Source of the DNA: an uncultured Muribaculaceae bacterium
Lineage (GTDB): Bacteria > Bacteroidota > Bacteroidia > Bacteroidales > Muribaculaceae
Direction: 5' to 3'
NCBI GenBank assembly: GCA_910579605.1
Contig: CAJTUG010000004.1
Coordinates: 63,051-81,117, forward strand
Length of the DNA stretch: 18,067 nt
The notes beneath the pieces are model-generated. The model searched no databases. It was not told the origin of the DNA and saw only the letters and a list, made by a program, of their open reading frames with translations. Position 1 is the first letter of the stretch, and every line of letters starts with the position of its first letter. Shown in pieces: positions 1 to 7,279 of this stretch. The translations under genes were made by a program, and so were the position numbers.

Positions 1-1629
1 CTGGGGATTGCGGTGTTTGTTTCGGCGCAGCTCCACGCCCAGACTTTTGAAAAACTTGACAGGTCGAAATATATGGACATGAATAGTTTTGTAGATCCGT
101 TCGCCGACCCGTTGGGCAATGACTCTGAACCGCTCACCATCAATAATGAGAAATGGAATGTGTTATATTGGAAACAAATACGACGCCCGCGTTATGTTAC
201 CAACTCCGACGGCTACCCATTGCACCGTATAACCACAGACCGTAATGGAAAGCAGGTCGACAGCTACGTGTGGGAGAGTCCCTCGGTCTATTTTATAATA
301 GCCGACATGCCCGGAAACAGCGGACGTTTCCACGGCCTTATCACCACAGGATTTGACGACATACAAACCGTGATGGACAAGCCTCAGAGCAAATGGCAGA
401 AAGGAACGATTGTAAAGCCTGTGATCGGTACTATCGTAAAGCCTGACGGCCACGAGGAAGATTTCTTTATGAAAACCGCATCGCAAATGCAGAAAACCGC
501 CATCAAAAGTCCTGTAGGGTCTTATTGGTACAATGGTTGGCCATCTGGATTCAAAGGCTCTATGCTCACGTTCCAACCTGGCGGCACAGGTACCATCACC
601 TTCTATCGCAATCAACGAAAAGTAAATATCATAGGAGAACTCGCCGGAACACGCACCAAAAACAAACGCACAGGCAAATGGGGGCGTAGAGGCAACGAAA
701 TGACCGGAGGTTACCGCATATACATAGACCCGGTCGGGACTCTTCCCATCAAGTGGAAATATACCGACGGTGAGCTTGCCATCACTCCTGCCGGCAAACC
801 AACCGTAAAAATAAATGGCGGTGTGGATTTTCACAAGAGTCCAGGCGAACAGGAGCAATATTATGCCAACGATGCTGAACAACGCCTGCACCAACAACAG
901 CAATCGGCCGACTACCGTACAAACGAGCATGTGCAAAAAGAAAACAACATTTCCAAAACTTCCTTGACCGACTATTTGCTGGAATTCAAAGAGTTTTCCA
1001 TATATCCCAAGGTAATTACACGTACCGATATGCTCGCAAGCATGTCAAAGAACGGTTCTGTCACCTATCTGCCGTCTAAAAAGCCGTCTGATGACGACCT
1101 TTACCAGAAGAATGTATATAGCAACGCCTCGTCTTTAAAGTCAAGCTTCATATACTCGCGCGACTGCGGTATCGAAAAAATTTACAACAATTTCACCAAC
1201 GACGTCCGCCGTGCCATCTTGCGCGACACCGATACTTTTGGAGATAACCCCGAGTATGAAGTCGACAGCATTAATGTGCTTGACCGTACTGCCAACGTTA
1301 CTTTCTACGGCAATAGCAAGTATGGTAAAGCTCGTCTTGTCTTGAATCCGAAGGGGCAATTAGATAAGTCGGTGTTCAACTCAAGTTTCGTGGACATGTC
1401 GGAAGCAAATGAGCTCACAGCCCGGGCAAATGAGCTGTACAATAAGATCATGTCATATAAAGACGACAAGATGCGCAAGAAGACGGTCAAGGAATACGAA
1501 AAACGCTACAAAGGTATTTTCCCCTTGGCTGAAGCCAAATTTGAAAACAAAAAGCAATACGAAGACTTGCTGAATTCTCGCAAGGAGCTTATTAAAAACC
1601 TCACGGAATCTCTAAATTATTTAAACTGA
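1..1629 (+). CDS. Exported protein of unknown function, 5' end outside window
   Basis: I do not recognise this family. The frame is open from base 1, and the first residues visible, LGIAVFVSAQLHAQ, read as the hydrophobic core and cleavage region of a signal peptide (cleavage after HAQ). The true start is therefore most likely upstream of the window, and the GTG at position 13 is only an internal Val codon. The mature protein has about 530 residues. A middle stretch (about bases 500-830) is rich in alternating hydrophobic and aromatic residues with Gly turns (GSYWYNG, GGTGTITFY, GGYRIYI), suggesting a beta-barrel or lipocalin-like domain, but this is only an impression. A glutamine-rich linker follows (near 870-905). 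The C-terminal part (1380-1626) is charged and probably helical or coiled-coil. The next gene starts one base after the stop, so the two are almost certainly co-transcribed. No membrane segment is seen after the signal peptide. Confidence 0.8.
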   Translation: MGIAVFVSAQLHAQTFEKLDRSKYMDMNSFVDPFADPLGNDSEPLTINNEKWNVLYWKQIRRPRYVTNSDGYPLHRITTDRNGKQVDSYVWESPSVYFIIADMPGNSGRFHGLITTGFDDIQTVMDKPQSKWQKGTIVKPVIGTIVKPDGHEEDFFMKTASQMQKTAIKSPVGSYWYNGWPSGFKGSMLTFQPGGTGTITFYRNQRKVNIIGELAGTRTKNKRTGKWGRRGNEMTGGYRIYIDPVGTLPIKWKYTDGELAITPAGKPTVKINGGVDFHKSPGEQEQYYANDAEQRLHQQQQSADYRTNEHVQKENNISKTSLTDYLLEFKEFSIYPKVITRTDMLASMSKNGSVTYLPSKKPSDDDLYQKNVYSNASSLKSSFIYSRDCGIEKIYNNFTNDVRRAILRDTDTFGDNPEYEVDSINVLDRTANVTFYGNSKYGKARLVLNPKGQLDKSVFNSSFVDMSEANELTARANELYNKIMSYKDDKMRKKTVKEYEKRYKGIFPLAEAKFENKKQYEDLLNSRKELIKNLTESLNYLN

Positions 1630-1630
1630 A

Positions 1631-2923
1631 ATGAGACGTATATTCACCATGCTTCTCGCTGTCTTTATTGCAGTAGGAGCAAGCGCACAAGGATTTTCAA
1701 AAGAACTTGAAAAGAAGGCAAAAAACGGCGACTCAGAGGCCATGATTGCTATAGGTAATGCTTATGCAACCGGTAACGGCATAGGCAAGGATGCCAAGAA
1801 AGCAAAAGAATGGTACGAAAAAGCTAAGAAAAATAAAAATGCCGCAGCCTATGAAGGTCTGGCCGACCTCTACCGCAATGGGGATGGCTTGGGGAAAGAT
1901 CCTAAAAAGGTCTGCAAATACACCGTCGAGGGTGCCCGAGCCGGAAATGTTAAGTTAGCTCTTGAAGCTGCGCGGGGCTATATGCAGCAAGAAGATGGCT
2001 ACTTTGAGATAAACCCTGCAAAGTATGCTTTTGAAATGTACTGTATCGCTGCTGATGCTGGTGATGAGGAAGGACTTGAAGGCGCCCTGGCATGCATTGC
2101 CTCCAGTAAATTGCGTGAGTTGGTGGATATTTTTGACGGCAACCTGGCTCTGGCTTATGATGCTTTGCCTGCATTGATTAGTGATCCCTTTACCGTCGAT
2201 GAAATTGCCAGGACTCCGGCAGGGATAAAAATAGATTTAGACAAGATCATGGATTATGGCAAACAGCTCATAAAGATACGCGAGGAGCGCCTTCGCCGTC
2301 CCCTCACCAGGGAGGATATGACTTTGGGCTTATTGTCATTTAAAATAAAAAAACGAGGCCATGGGAATTTTTCCCCCAAGACATTTCGTGATGTGGTTGA
2401 AAAGGGTTCAAGTCTTCTGAGTGGTTTTAGGTATTATACAAGTATACGAGGTATTGACTATGATAAAACCACACTTGCCGATATGGAAAAGTGGGAGCGT
2501 TGGGCTAAAAAAATGAAGCAGGATCCTGAACCGATCTGTTATCTCAAAGCCTATGATGTTGAGTTATGGGCAGCGACCAAGGATCTTGATATGATTATGT
2601 TGCATGGAATGGTTCTTGGGCAGGAAGGCAAGACCGAAGAGGCTAAAAAAATGGTTGATAAACTGATTTTCCATGGCGAATATACGCCTGAAAATCTTAT
2701 GCGCGTGTATTTCGTGACCAAGAAGATAGGCGACAACGAGGTATTCCGCTTCGTAGACCGTTTAGCCACCGAAAATCCTGATGCATTGCGCGCATGGATT
2801 GACGATAAAGCGCTATTCCGGATGGTTAGCTACAATAAGGGCTTTACAGAAGGATTCAATGGATTTTTCCCTAAAGCCCCCTCAGAACAAGAGTGCGATC
2901 AATGGCTTCAAATGATCCGCTGA
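1631..2923 (+). CDS. Exported Sel1-repeat protein
   Basis: A 430-residue protein with a clear signal peptide (MRRIFTMLLAVFIAVGASAQ, cleavage after SAQ), so it acts in the periplasm or beyond. Sel1-like/TPR-like helical repeats follow. Repeat 1 (about residues 27-66) has the typical A-x-x-x-I-G-x-x-Y-x-x-G-x-G core and ends in EWYEKA. Repeat 2 (about 67-104) has GLADLYRNGDGLGKD. A weaker third (about 105-150) has AARGYMQ and YCIAADAGD. The rest is helical and unassigned. Such repeats are protein-interaction scaffolds; the partner is not known. The start follows the preceding stop by one base, so translation of the pair is probably coupled. The upstream exported protein is the obvious candidate partner, which is inference from position only. 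Confidence 0.85.
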   Translation: MRRIFTMLLAVFIAVGASAQGFSKELEKKAKNGDSEAMIAIGNAYATGNGIGKDAKKAKEWYEKAKKNKNAAAYEGLADLYRNGDGLGKDPKKVCKYTVEGARAGNVKLALEAARGYMQQEDGYFEINPAKYAFEMYCIAADAGDEEGLEGALACIASSKLRELVDIFDGNLALAYDALPALISDPFTVDEIARTPAGIKIDLDKIMDYGKQLIKIREERLRRPLTREDMTLGLLSFKIKKRGHGNFSPKTFRDVVEKGSSLLSGFRYYTSIRGIDYDKTTLADMEKWERWAKKMKQDPEPICYLKAYDVELWAATKDLDMIMLHGMVLGQEGKTEEAKKMVDKLIFHGEYTPENLMRVYFVTKKIGDNEVFRFVDRLATENPDALRAWIDDKALFRMVSYNKGFTEGFNGFFPKAPSEQECDQWLQMIR

Positions 2924-2979
2924 TATTCTCTTTTTGTAGAGCAGAAAACAATAGTTAAACATATACTCTTAAGAACTTG

Positions 2980-3016
2980 AAGCGTACCGCCCTCTGTACT
3001 CGGGAGCGGTACGCTT
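2980..3016 (+). terminator. Hairpin after the Sel1 gene, weak terminator candidate
   Basis: Perfect 11-bp inverted repeat: AAGCGTACCGC (2980-2990) pairs with GCGGTACGCTT (3006-3016) around a 15-base loop. It lies 57 bases after the Sel1 stop codon and before the next promoter. The sequence that follows (GTTGTATATT) has only a poor T-tract, so it could terminate the upstream unit, or it may only protect the 3' end of the transcript. Confidence 0.55.
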
Positions 3017-3092
3017 GTTGTATATTCCCAGGTCGTTTCTATGATAAATATAGGGACTTTGATCGTGGGAGCGCAAATTTATATGTCAAAAA

Positions 3093-3124
3093 TTTGGTTG
3101 TAATTGTGGAAATATGTAACTTTG
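3093..3124 (+). promoter_or_regulatory. Bacteroidota-type promoter of the Phe/Tyr operon
   Basis: TTTG at 3093-3096 and TAACTTTG at 3117-3124 match the Bacteroides -33 (TTTG) and -7 (TAnnTTTG) elements exactly, separated by 20 bases, which is within the usual 19-21. Transcription would start near 3128-3132. This is about 15 bases before the leader-peptide start codon and about 115 before the terminator hairpin, the geometry expected of an attenuated operon. Confidence 0.8.
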
Positions 3125-3144
3125 TGGCCAATAATTATGATTAT

Positions 3145-3219
3145 ATGATGTATTCAGGCTATTTTTCTCTGTGTTTTTTCTTTTACTTTAGCAGTAAGAG
3201 CGGAATGAGAGTTGCCTGA
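3145..3219 (+). CDS. Phe/Tyr-rich leader peptide (pheL-like)
   Basis: A 24-codon open frame begins with tandem ATG codons (3145 and 3148; either could be the start) and stops with TGA at 3217-3219. Eight of 24 codons are aromatic: Phe at 3163, 3175, 3178, 3181 and 3187, and Tyr at 3151, 3160 and 3184. The core is CFFFYF (residues 10-15). It sits between a good promoter and an intrinsic terminator, directly upstream of a prephenate dehydratase gene. In enterobacteria the pheA operon has an analogous Phe-rich leader (pheL) whose translation rate reports charged tRNA-Phe. The inferred role here is the same: the ribosome stalls at the aromatic run when Phe or Tyr is scarce. The frame stays open upstream to 2977, but that part lies before the promoter and is not expected to be transcribed with it. 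No similarity search was run; the call rests on composition and position. Confidence 0.78.
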   Translation: MMYSGYFSLCFFFYFSSKSGMRVA

Positions 3220-3283
3220 ATGTTTAGGAAATTTTTATTTACCCGCTCAAGTTTGTTGTCAAGCTTGAGCGTTTTTATTTTTA
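3152..3283 (+). promoter_or_regulatory. Candidate ribosome-mediated transcription attenuator
   Basis: Three competing pairings can be drawn. Segment 1, ATTCAGGC (3152-3159, early leader peptide), is perfectly complementary to segment 2, GCCTGAAT (3214-3221, over the leader stop codon). GAGCGG (3198-3203) is complementary to CCGCTC (3243-3248), which includes the start of the terminator 5' arm, so it is an antiterminator candidate. The terminator itself is 3244-3271 plus U-tract. Expected logic: stalling on the aromatic codons (3163-3189) masks segment 1 or frees 3198-3203, the antiterminator forms, and the operon is read. Fast translation to the stop at 3217 covers 3198-3203 and the terminator forms. 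The pairings are read directly; the mechanism is inferred from known attenuators. Confidence 0.68.
3244..3283 (+). terminator. Intrinsic terminator inside the operon leader
   Basis: CGCTCAAGTTTG (3244-3255) pairs with CAAGCTTGAGCG (3260-3271) as a 12-bp stem with one G-U wobble and a 4-base loop (TTGT). It is followed at once by TTTTTATTTTT (3272-3282). This is the strongest terminator in the window, yet it lies only 15 bases before the pheA start codon, downstream of the operon promoter. It therefore makes sense only as a conditional terminator. Confidence 0.85.
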
Positions 3284-3298
3284 AGACTATAACTATAT

Positions 3299-4183
3299 AT
3301 GTGCGGTAATGGCGATAGAAAACTGCGGGTGGCTATCCAGGGGGTAGCCGGCTGTTTCCATGATGCGGCGGCCAGAGAATATTTTTCCGGTTTTGATGTC
3401 GAAACCATAGGTTTCGATACATTCGGTGATTTGTTTGAGGCAGTCCACTATGATTCGTCGCTTTTGGGAATTGTGGCTATTGAGAATACTATTGCCGGCA
3501 GTTTGTTGGGCAATCACGAGTTGTTGCGTTCTGGCGATTTGCGTATAATAGGTGAACACCGAAAACGTATATCGCATGTGTTGTGTGCTTTACCGGGCGA
3601 GAGTTTGGAGAGTATACGTGAGGTTAACTCGCATCCTATGGCGCTGATGCAATGTGAGCAGTGGTTGCGCCGGCATCCTTCCATGAAGATGGTGGAGCGC
3701 ACCGACACCGCAGGAAGCGCCGCCGAGATAGCACGTGAAGGTTTGAGAGGACATGCGGCAGTGTGCGGCGAGTATGCGGCACGGCTTTATGGTCTTGATA
3801 TTCTGGCGGAAGGCATAGAGACCAATAAACGCAATTTCACACGTTTTCTTTTGATTGCCGACGGTATGTTGGCCGCCGAGGTTGGCCCTGATATTTTGAG
3901 TGCCGACAAAGCGTCGGTGGTATTTACGTTGCCGGATAGCCGTGGTGCATTGTCTAAGGTTTTGACTATACTTTCGTTTTATGATATAAACTTATCTAAG
4001 ATTCAATCGTTGCCTATAATAGGACGGGAATGGGAATACCGCTTTTATGTGGATTTGACATTTGATAATGTAGTGCGTTACCATCAGGCTATCGATGCCG
4101 TGCGTCCTCTTATTAACGATTTTAACTTGTTGGGTGAGTACTGTAGCAGTGCCACACCCTCTGAAAAAACTATTAAGCAATGA
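3299..4183 (+). CDS. pheA: Prephenate dehydratase with ACT domain
   Basis: Converts prephenate to phenylpyruvate, the committed step to phenylalanine, in the cytoplasm. The 294-residue length fits a monofunctional enzyme. The dehydratase domain (about residues 9-195) starts RVAIQGVAGCFHD and carries the substrate-site TRF motif at T181-R182-F183 (NFTRFLLI). The C-terminal ACT domain (about 202-282) has GALSKVL and the conserved region ending EWEYRFYVDL. In that domain the usual Phe-binding ESRP motif reads QSLP (residues 236-239), so feedback inhibition may be altered. There is no chorismate mutase domain; that activity is supplied by the third gene of the operon. Start ATG 3299 is preceded by the leader terminator. 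The stop overlaps the next start in an ATGA (4180-4183), giving coupled translation. Confidence 0.95.
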   Translation: MCGNGDRKLRVAIQGVAGCFHDAAAREYFSGFDVETIGFDTFGDLFEAVHYDSSLLGIVAIENTIAGSLLGNHELLRSGDLRIIGEHRKRISHVLCALPGESLESIREVNSHPMALMQCEQWLRRHPSMKMVERTDTAGSAAEIAREGLRGHAAVCGEYAARLYGLDILAEGIETNKRNFTRFLLIADGMLAAEVGPDILSADKASVVFTLPDSRGALSKVLTILSFYDINLSKIQSLPIIGREWEYRFYVDLTFDNVVRYHQAIDAVRPLINDFNLLGEYCSSATPSEKTIKQ

Positions 4184-5364
4184 AAGAAATCAAACCGGCC
4201 GACAGGATAGCGTCGGTTAACGAGTATTATTTTTCAAAGAAATTGAAAGAAATAGCCGGTCTCAGGGCTGCCGGTGCAGATATTATATCTTTGGGTATCG
4301 GCGGTCCAGATTTGCCTCCCCCAATGGCGGCCACCGAGGCGGCAGTGGCGTGTCTTGAGCGTCACGACAGCCATGGTTACCAAATGACAGTGGGCTTGCC
4401 CGAATTGCGCCGGGGCTTTGCCCGATGGTATGAGCGATATTACGGAGTGGAAGGTCTTGATCCGGATACTGAGATTTTGCCGCTTATAGGTTCTAAAGAG
4501 GGTGTGATGAATATAGCTATGGCATATGTGAATCCTGGAGATGCGGTTCTTGTACCCGACCCCGGGTATCCTACTTATACTTCGGCTTCGCGTCTTGCCG
4601 GCGCTGAAATTATAAGCTATTCATTGGATCCAGACCATGATTATCTTCCCGATTGGGACGCTTTAGAAAAGTTACCATTAGATAAGGTAAAGCTCATGTG
4701 GGTTAATTATCCTCATATGCCAACAGGAACGCCTGCCAGAATGGATGTCTATCGTCGTCTGGTTGATTTCGGCCGTCGCCATGGCATAATCATAGTTAAC
4801 GATAACCCATATAGCTTCATATTAAACAAGACACCTCTGAGTATAATGTCGGTGCCGGGAGCAAAGGATATTGCTATTGAGATGAATAGCTTGAGCAAGT
4901 GCTTGAATATGGCCGGATGGCGAGTTGGTATGATGATTTCAAACTCCACTTTTATATCTGCTGTTCTCAGGGTTAAAAGCAATATAGATTCCGGTCAACC
5001 CAGAGCTATCATGGAAGGGGCTATAGCCGCTTTGAAGGAAGGCCCGGAATGGTTTGAGATGCTCAATACCATTTACAGCCGCCGACAAAAGGTTGGTTAC
5101 CAGATAATGGACGCCTTGGGTTGCCGTGCAAGAGAAGGACAGCAAGGATTGTTCCTATGGGGCCGTATCCCGGCCGAGAGCAAAGGAAGTGAAGCTTTTG
5201 CGCAGATGGTTCTTGACAAGGCCAGAATTTTCATTACTCCGGGTTTTATTTTCGGTAGTCAAGGCGAGAGGTATATACGCATATCTTTGTGCACTTCTTC
5301 AGAGAAGCTCCAAGAAGCATTAGAGCGAATAAACGTACTCAAGGATCAGTCTCTTTTATGTTAA
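4180..5364 (+). CDS. Class I/II PLP aminotransferase, probably aromatic
   Basis: A 394-residue fold-type I aminotransferase. Visible hallmarks: substrate and PLP residues in N176-Y-P-H-M-P-T-G, D208-N-P-Y211, the Schiff-base lysine K240 in NSLSKCLNMAGWRVG, and R367 (YIRISLC), which would bind the substrate carboxylate. The sequence style resembles the LL-diaminopimelate/aspartate aminotransferase group, and by sequence alone the substrate cannot be fixed. Its place between prephenate dehydratase and DAHP synthase, with a 4-base ATGA overlap upstream, argues that it transaminates phenylpyruvate and 4-hydroxyphenylpyruvate to Phe and Tyr, or prephenate to arogenate. The next gene starts 20 bases downstream. 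No signal peptide; cytoplasmic. Confidence 0.9.
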   Translation: MKEIKPADRIASVNEYYFSKKLKEIAGLRAAGADIISLGIGGPDLPPPMAATEAAVACLERHDSHGYQMTVGLPELRRGFARWYERYYGVEGLDPDTEILPLIGSKEGVMNIAMAYVNPGDAVLVPDPGYPTYTSASRLAGAEIISYSLDPDHDYLPDWDALEKLPLDKVKLMWVNYPHMPTGTPARMDVYRRLVDFGRRHGIIIVNDNPYSFILNKTPLSIMSVPGAKDIAIEMNSLSKCLNMAGWRVGMMISNSTFISAVLRVKSNIDSGQPRAIMEGAIAALKEGPEWFEMLNTIYSRRQKVGYQIMDALGCRAREGQQGLFLWGRIPAESKGSEAFAQMVLDKARIFITPGFIFGSQGERYIRISLCTSSEKLQEALERINVLKDQSLLC

Positions 5365-5384
5365 CGATAAGAAATAGATAGTAT

Positions 5385-6470
5385 ATGGATGATTTACAGC
5401 AACTTTTCCCTGAGTCGCTTTTGCGTAGCGGCACAATTGTAATGGCCGGCCCTTGCAGCGCCGAGAGCAAGCAACAGGTTCTTCAAGCGGCTCGTGCCCT
5501 TAAAGATCAGGGTATCTCTATATTCAGGGCCGGTGTTTGGAAACCGCGCACTAAGCCGGGTGGCTTTGAGGGTATAGGCACGCCGGCTTTGGAGTGGCTT
5601 GCCAAAGTTAAAAAAGAAACCGGTATGCTCGTTGCCACTGAGGTTGCAAACGAACGGCATGCCCGAGATGCAGTGGAGTCTGGTGTAGATATTATATGGA
5701 TCGGTGCTCGTACTTCTGCAAACCCTTTTGCTGTTCAAGATATTGCCGATTATCTCGCATCTTTGTCGCAAGAGCAGAAAGAGAGGCTTGTGGTGCTTGT
5801 GAAGAATCCTGTGAATCCAGATTTGGAGTTGTGGATAGGGGCTTTGCAGCGTGTTTATGGCTCTGGGGTGAGGCGTATAGGTGCCATACACCGCGGTTTC
5901 AGTTCCTACGGTAAACATCTATATCGCAATCCTCCAAAGTGGCGCATACCTATAGAATTGAAACGCCGTATCCCCGGTTTGCCGATAATCTGCGACCCGA
6001 GTCATATAGCAGGGCGTCGCGATTTGATATCGTCGCTTTCGCAGCAGGCGTTAGACATGAATTTCGACGGGCTTATTATTGAAAGCCATTGCAATCCAGA
6101 CTGTGCTTTGAGCGATAAAGAGCAACAACTTGAACCCGAAGTTTTGGGATATATCCTACAAACTCTTGTAAGGCGTTCGGAAAAAGCGAGCACTGAAAGT
6201 TTAGGACTTCTCCGGCAGCAGATAGACCGTTTGGACGACGAATTATTAGAATTGTTGTCAAAGCGTATGCGAGTTGCTCGCGATATAGGCCGCTACAAGA
6301 AAGAACATGATATGCCTGTTGTGCAGGCCGGTCGTTACAACGACCTTATGCAACGGCGTGTAGAGGCGGCAGAGCGGCTTGATATGAGCGGAGAATTTAT
6401 GCGAAATGTTCTTTCTGCAATTCATGAAGAATCAGTGCGGCAACAGCTTGAAATTACTACAAAGCAATGA
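5385..6470 (+). CDS. DAHP synthase / chorismate mutase fusion
   Basis: A 361-residue bifunctional enzyme. Residues about 10-265 are a type I DAHP synthase of the short KDO8P-synthase-like class, which condenses PEP and erythrose-4-phosphate. They include GPCSAES (C24), K53-P-R-T-K-P-G, KNP, IHRGFSSYG, DPSH (H207), ESH (E233) and D244. C24, H207, E233 and D244 match the metal ligands known for the family. Residues about 270-361 are an AroQ-type chorismate mutase (LRQQIDRLDDELLELLSKR, then GRYKKEH) that rearranges chorismate to prephenate. The fusion, with the mutase at the C-terminus, is known in Bacteroidota and allows prephenate to inhibit the synthase through the mutase domain. Here it couples pathway entry to the branch reaction, next to the two prephenate-consuming enzymes. 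Its stop overlaps the tyrA start (ATGA, 6467-6470). Confidence 0.95.
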   Translation: MDDLQQLFPESLLRSGTIVMAGPCSAESKQQVLQAARALKDQGISIFRAGVWKPRTKPGGFEGIGTPALEWLAKVKKETGMLVATEVANERHARDAVESGVDIIWIGARTSANPFAVQDIADYLASLSQEQKERLVVLVKNPVNPDLELWIGALQRVYGSGVRRIGAIHRGFSSYGKHLYRNPPKWRIPIELKRRIPGLPIICDPSHIAGRRDLISSLSQQALDMNFDGLIIESHCNPDCALSDKEQQLEPEVLGYILQTLVRRSEKASTESLGLLRQQIDRLDDELLELLSKRMRVARDIGRYKKEHDMPVVQAGRYNDLMQRRVEAAERLDMSGEFMRNVLSAIHEESVRQQLEITTKQ

Positions 6471-7255
6471 AAATTCTTATATTGGGAGCCGGGAAAATGG
6501 GCTCTTTTTTCTGTGATTTGTTATCTTTTGACCACGATGTGGCAATCTACGACTGCCGCCCAGAACGACTCCGTTTTGTATATAATTGCCGGCGCTTTGC
6601 AGATGCATCCGAGGCTTCGGATTTTGCTCCAGGCATGGTTATCAATGCCGCTACTGTGAAATATACATTACAGGCATTTCAAGATATCCTTCCTTATGTT
6701 CCCGAAGATGCTATCTTGAGTGATATAGCATCTGTGAAACGTGGCTTGCCCGAGTTTTATGCATCGGCCGGCCATCCATTTGTGTCCACTCATCCCATGT
6801 TTGGGCCTACTTTCGCTTCATTGTCTAATCTGGCAAACGAAAATGCTATAATAATAAATGAAGGCAGCCCGGAAGGCATAGATTTTTTCAGAAAGCTGTA
6901 TGGCAAGCTAAAGTTGCATGTAGAGGAATATTCTTTTCGTGAGCACGACCGCACTATCGCTTATTCATTGTCTGTCCCTTTTGCTTCTACTTTGGTTTTC
7001 GGATCTGCCATGAAGCCCCAGCCTGCGCCAGGAACGACTTTCAAACGCCACATGGCTATAGCCAAGGGGCTAATGGGTGAAGACGATTACTTGCTTTCGG
7101 AGATTCTTTTCAATCCCGATTCTATAGAACAGTTGGATAGAATTCGCGCTTCGTTGGATTATCTGCGTAAAATCGTAGCCGACAGAGATAGCAGCGCCAT
7201 GGCCGAATATCTTGCAAAAGTGCGCAGCAATATCAGAGAGGAGAATGTTTTGTAG
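6467..7255 (+). CDS. tyrA: Prephenate dehydrogenase
   Basis: Oxidative decarboxylation of prephenate to 4-hydroxyphenylpyruvate, the tyrosine branch. The protein opens with a Rossmann dinucleotide-binding loop, LILGAGKMGSFF (G7-x-G9-x-x-G12), followed by an acidic residue at the end of the second strand (YDCRPERL), which suits NAD. The family's substrate-site motif THPMFGP is present with H109. At 262 residues it is the compact, single-function form: it has neither a chorismate mutase domain nor an ACT domain. It ends the four-gene operon; no terminator follows, and the promoter of the next unit overlaps its last codons. Prephenate versus arogenate preference cannot be told by eye. Confidence 0.92.
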   Translation: MKILILGAGKMGSFFCDLLSFDHDVAIYDCRPERLRFVYNCRRFADASEASDFAPGMVINAATVKYTLQAFQDILPYVPEDAILSDIASVKRGLPEFYASAGHPFVSTHPMFGPTFASLSNLANENAIIINEGSPEGIDFFRKLYGKLKLHVEEYSFREHDRTIAYSLSVPFASTLVFGSAMKPQPAPGTTFKRHMAIAKGLMGEDDYLLSEILFNPDSIEQLDRIRASLDYLRKIVADRDSSAMAEYLAKVRSNIREENVL

Positions 7256-7279
7256 ATGCAAAAGTAATTGTTAATTTTG
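7249..7279 (+). promoter_or_regulatory. Promoter overlapping the tyrA stop codon
   Basis: TTTG (7249-7252) and TAATTTTG (7272-7279, fits TAnnTTTG) are 19 bases apart, matching the Bacteroidota consensus. Transcription would begin near 7285, so the DUF1573 gene must start at ATG 7313 or 7316 rather than at the in-frame TTG 7268 or ATG 7283. The DUF1573-kinase-glycosyltransferase unit can thus be expressed apart from the aromatic operon, although read-through remains possible. Confidence 0.7.

Noticed and set aside
403..444. Two near-identical 18-base units 24 bases apart, encoding GTIVKP twice
   Set aside because: Only two imperfect copies inside a coding region; a small local duplication with no sign of a mobile or regulatory repeat.
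163..936. 257-codon open frame on the minus strand
   Set aside because: It lies opposite a coherent exported-protein gene on the + strand and shows no domain, signal or neighbour; it is an antisense shadow.
3026..3070. TCCCA (3026-3030) and TGGGA (3066-3070) as an operator-like inverted repeat upstream of the operon promoter
   Set aside because: Five bases with a 35-base gap is expected by chance, and no further symmetry is visible.
2977..3144. Upstream 56 codons of the open frame that ends in the leader peptide, which could be read as an 80-residue protein from 2977
   Set aside because: It spans a hairpin and the whole promoter, has no coding character, and would precede the predicted transcription start. 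Only the part from 3145 fits a translated leader.
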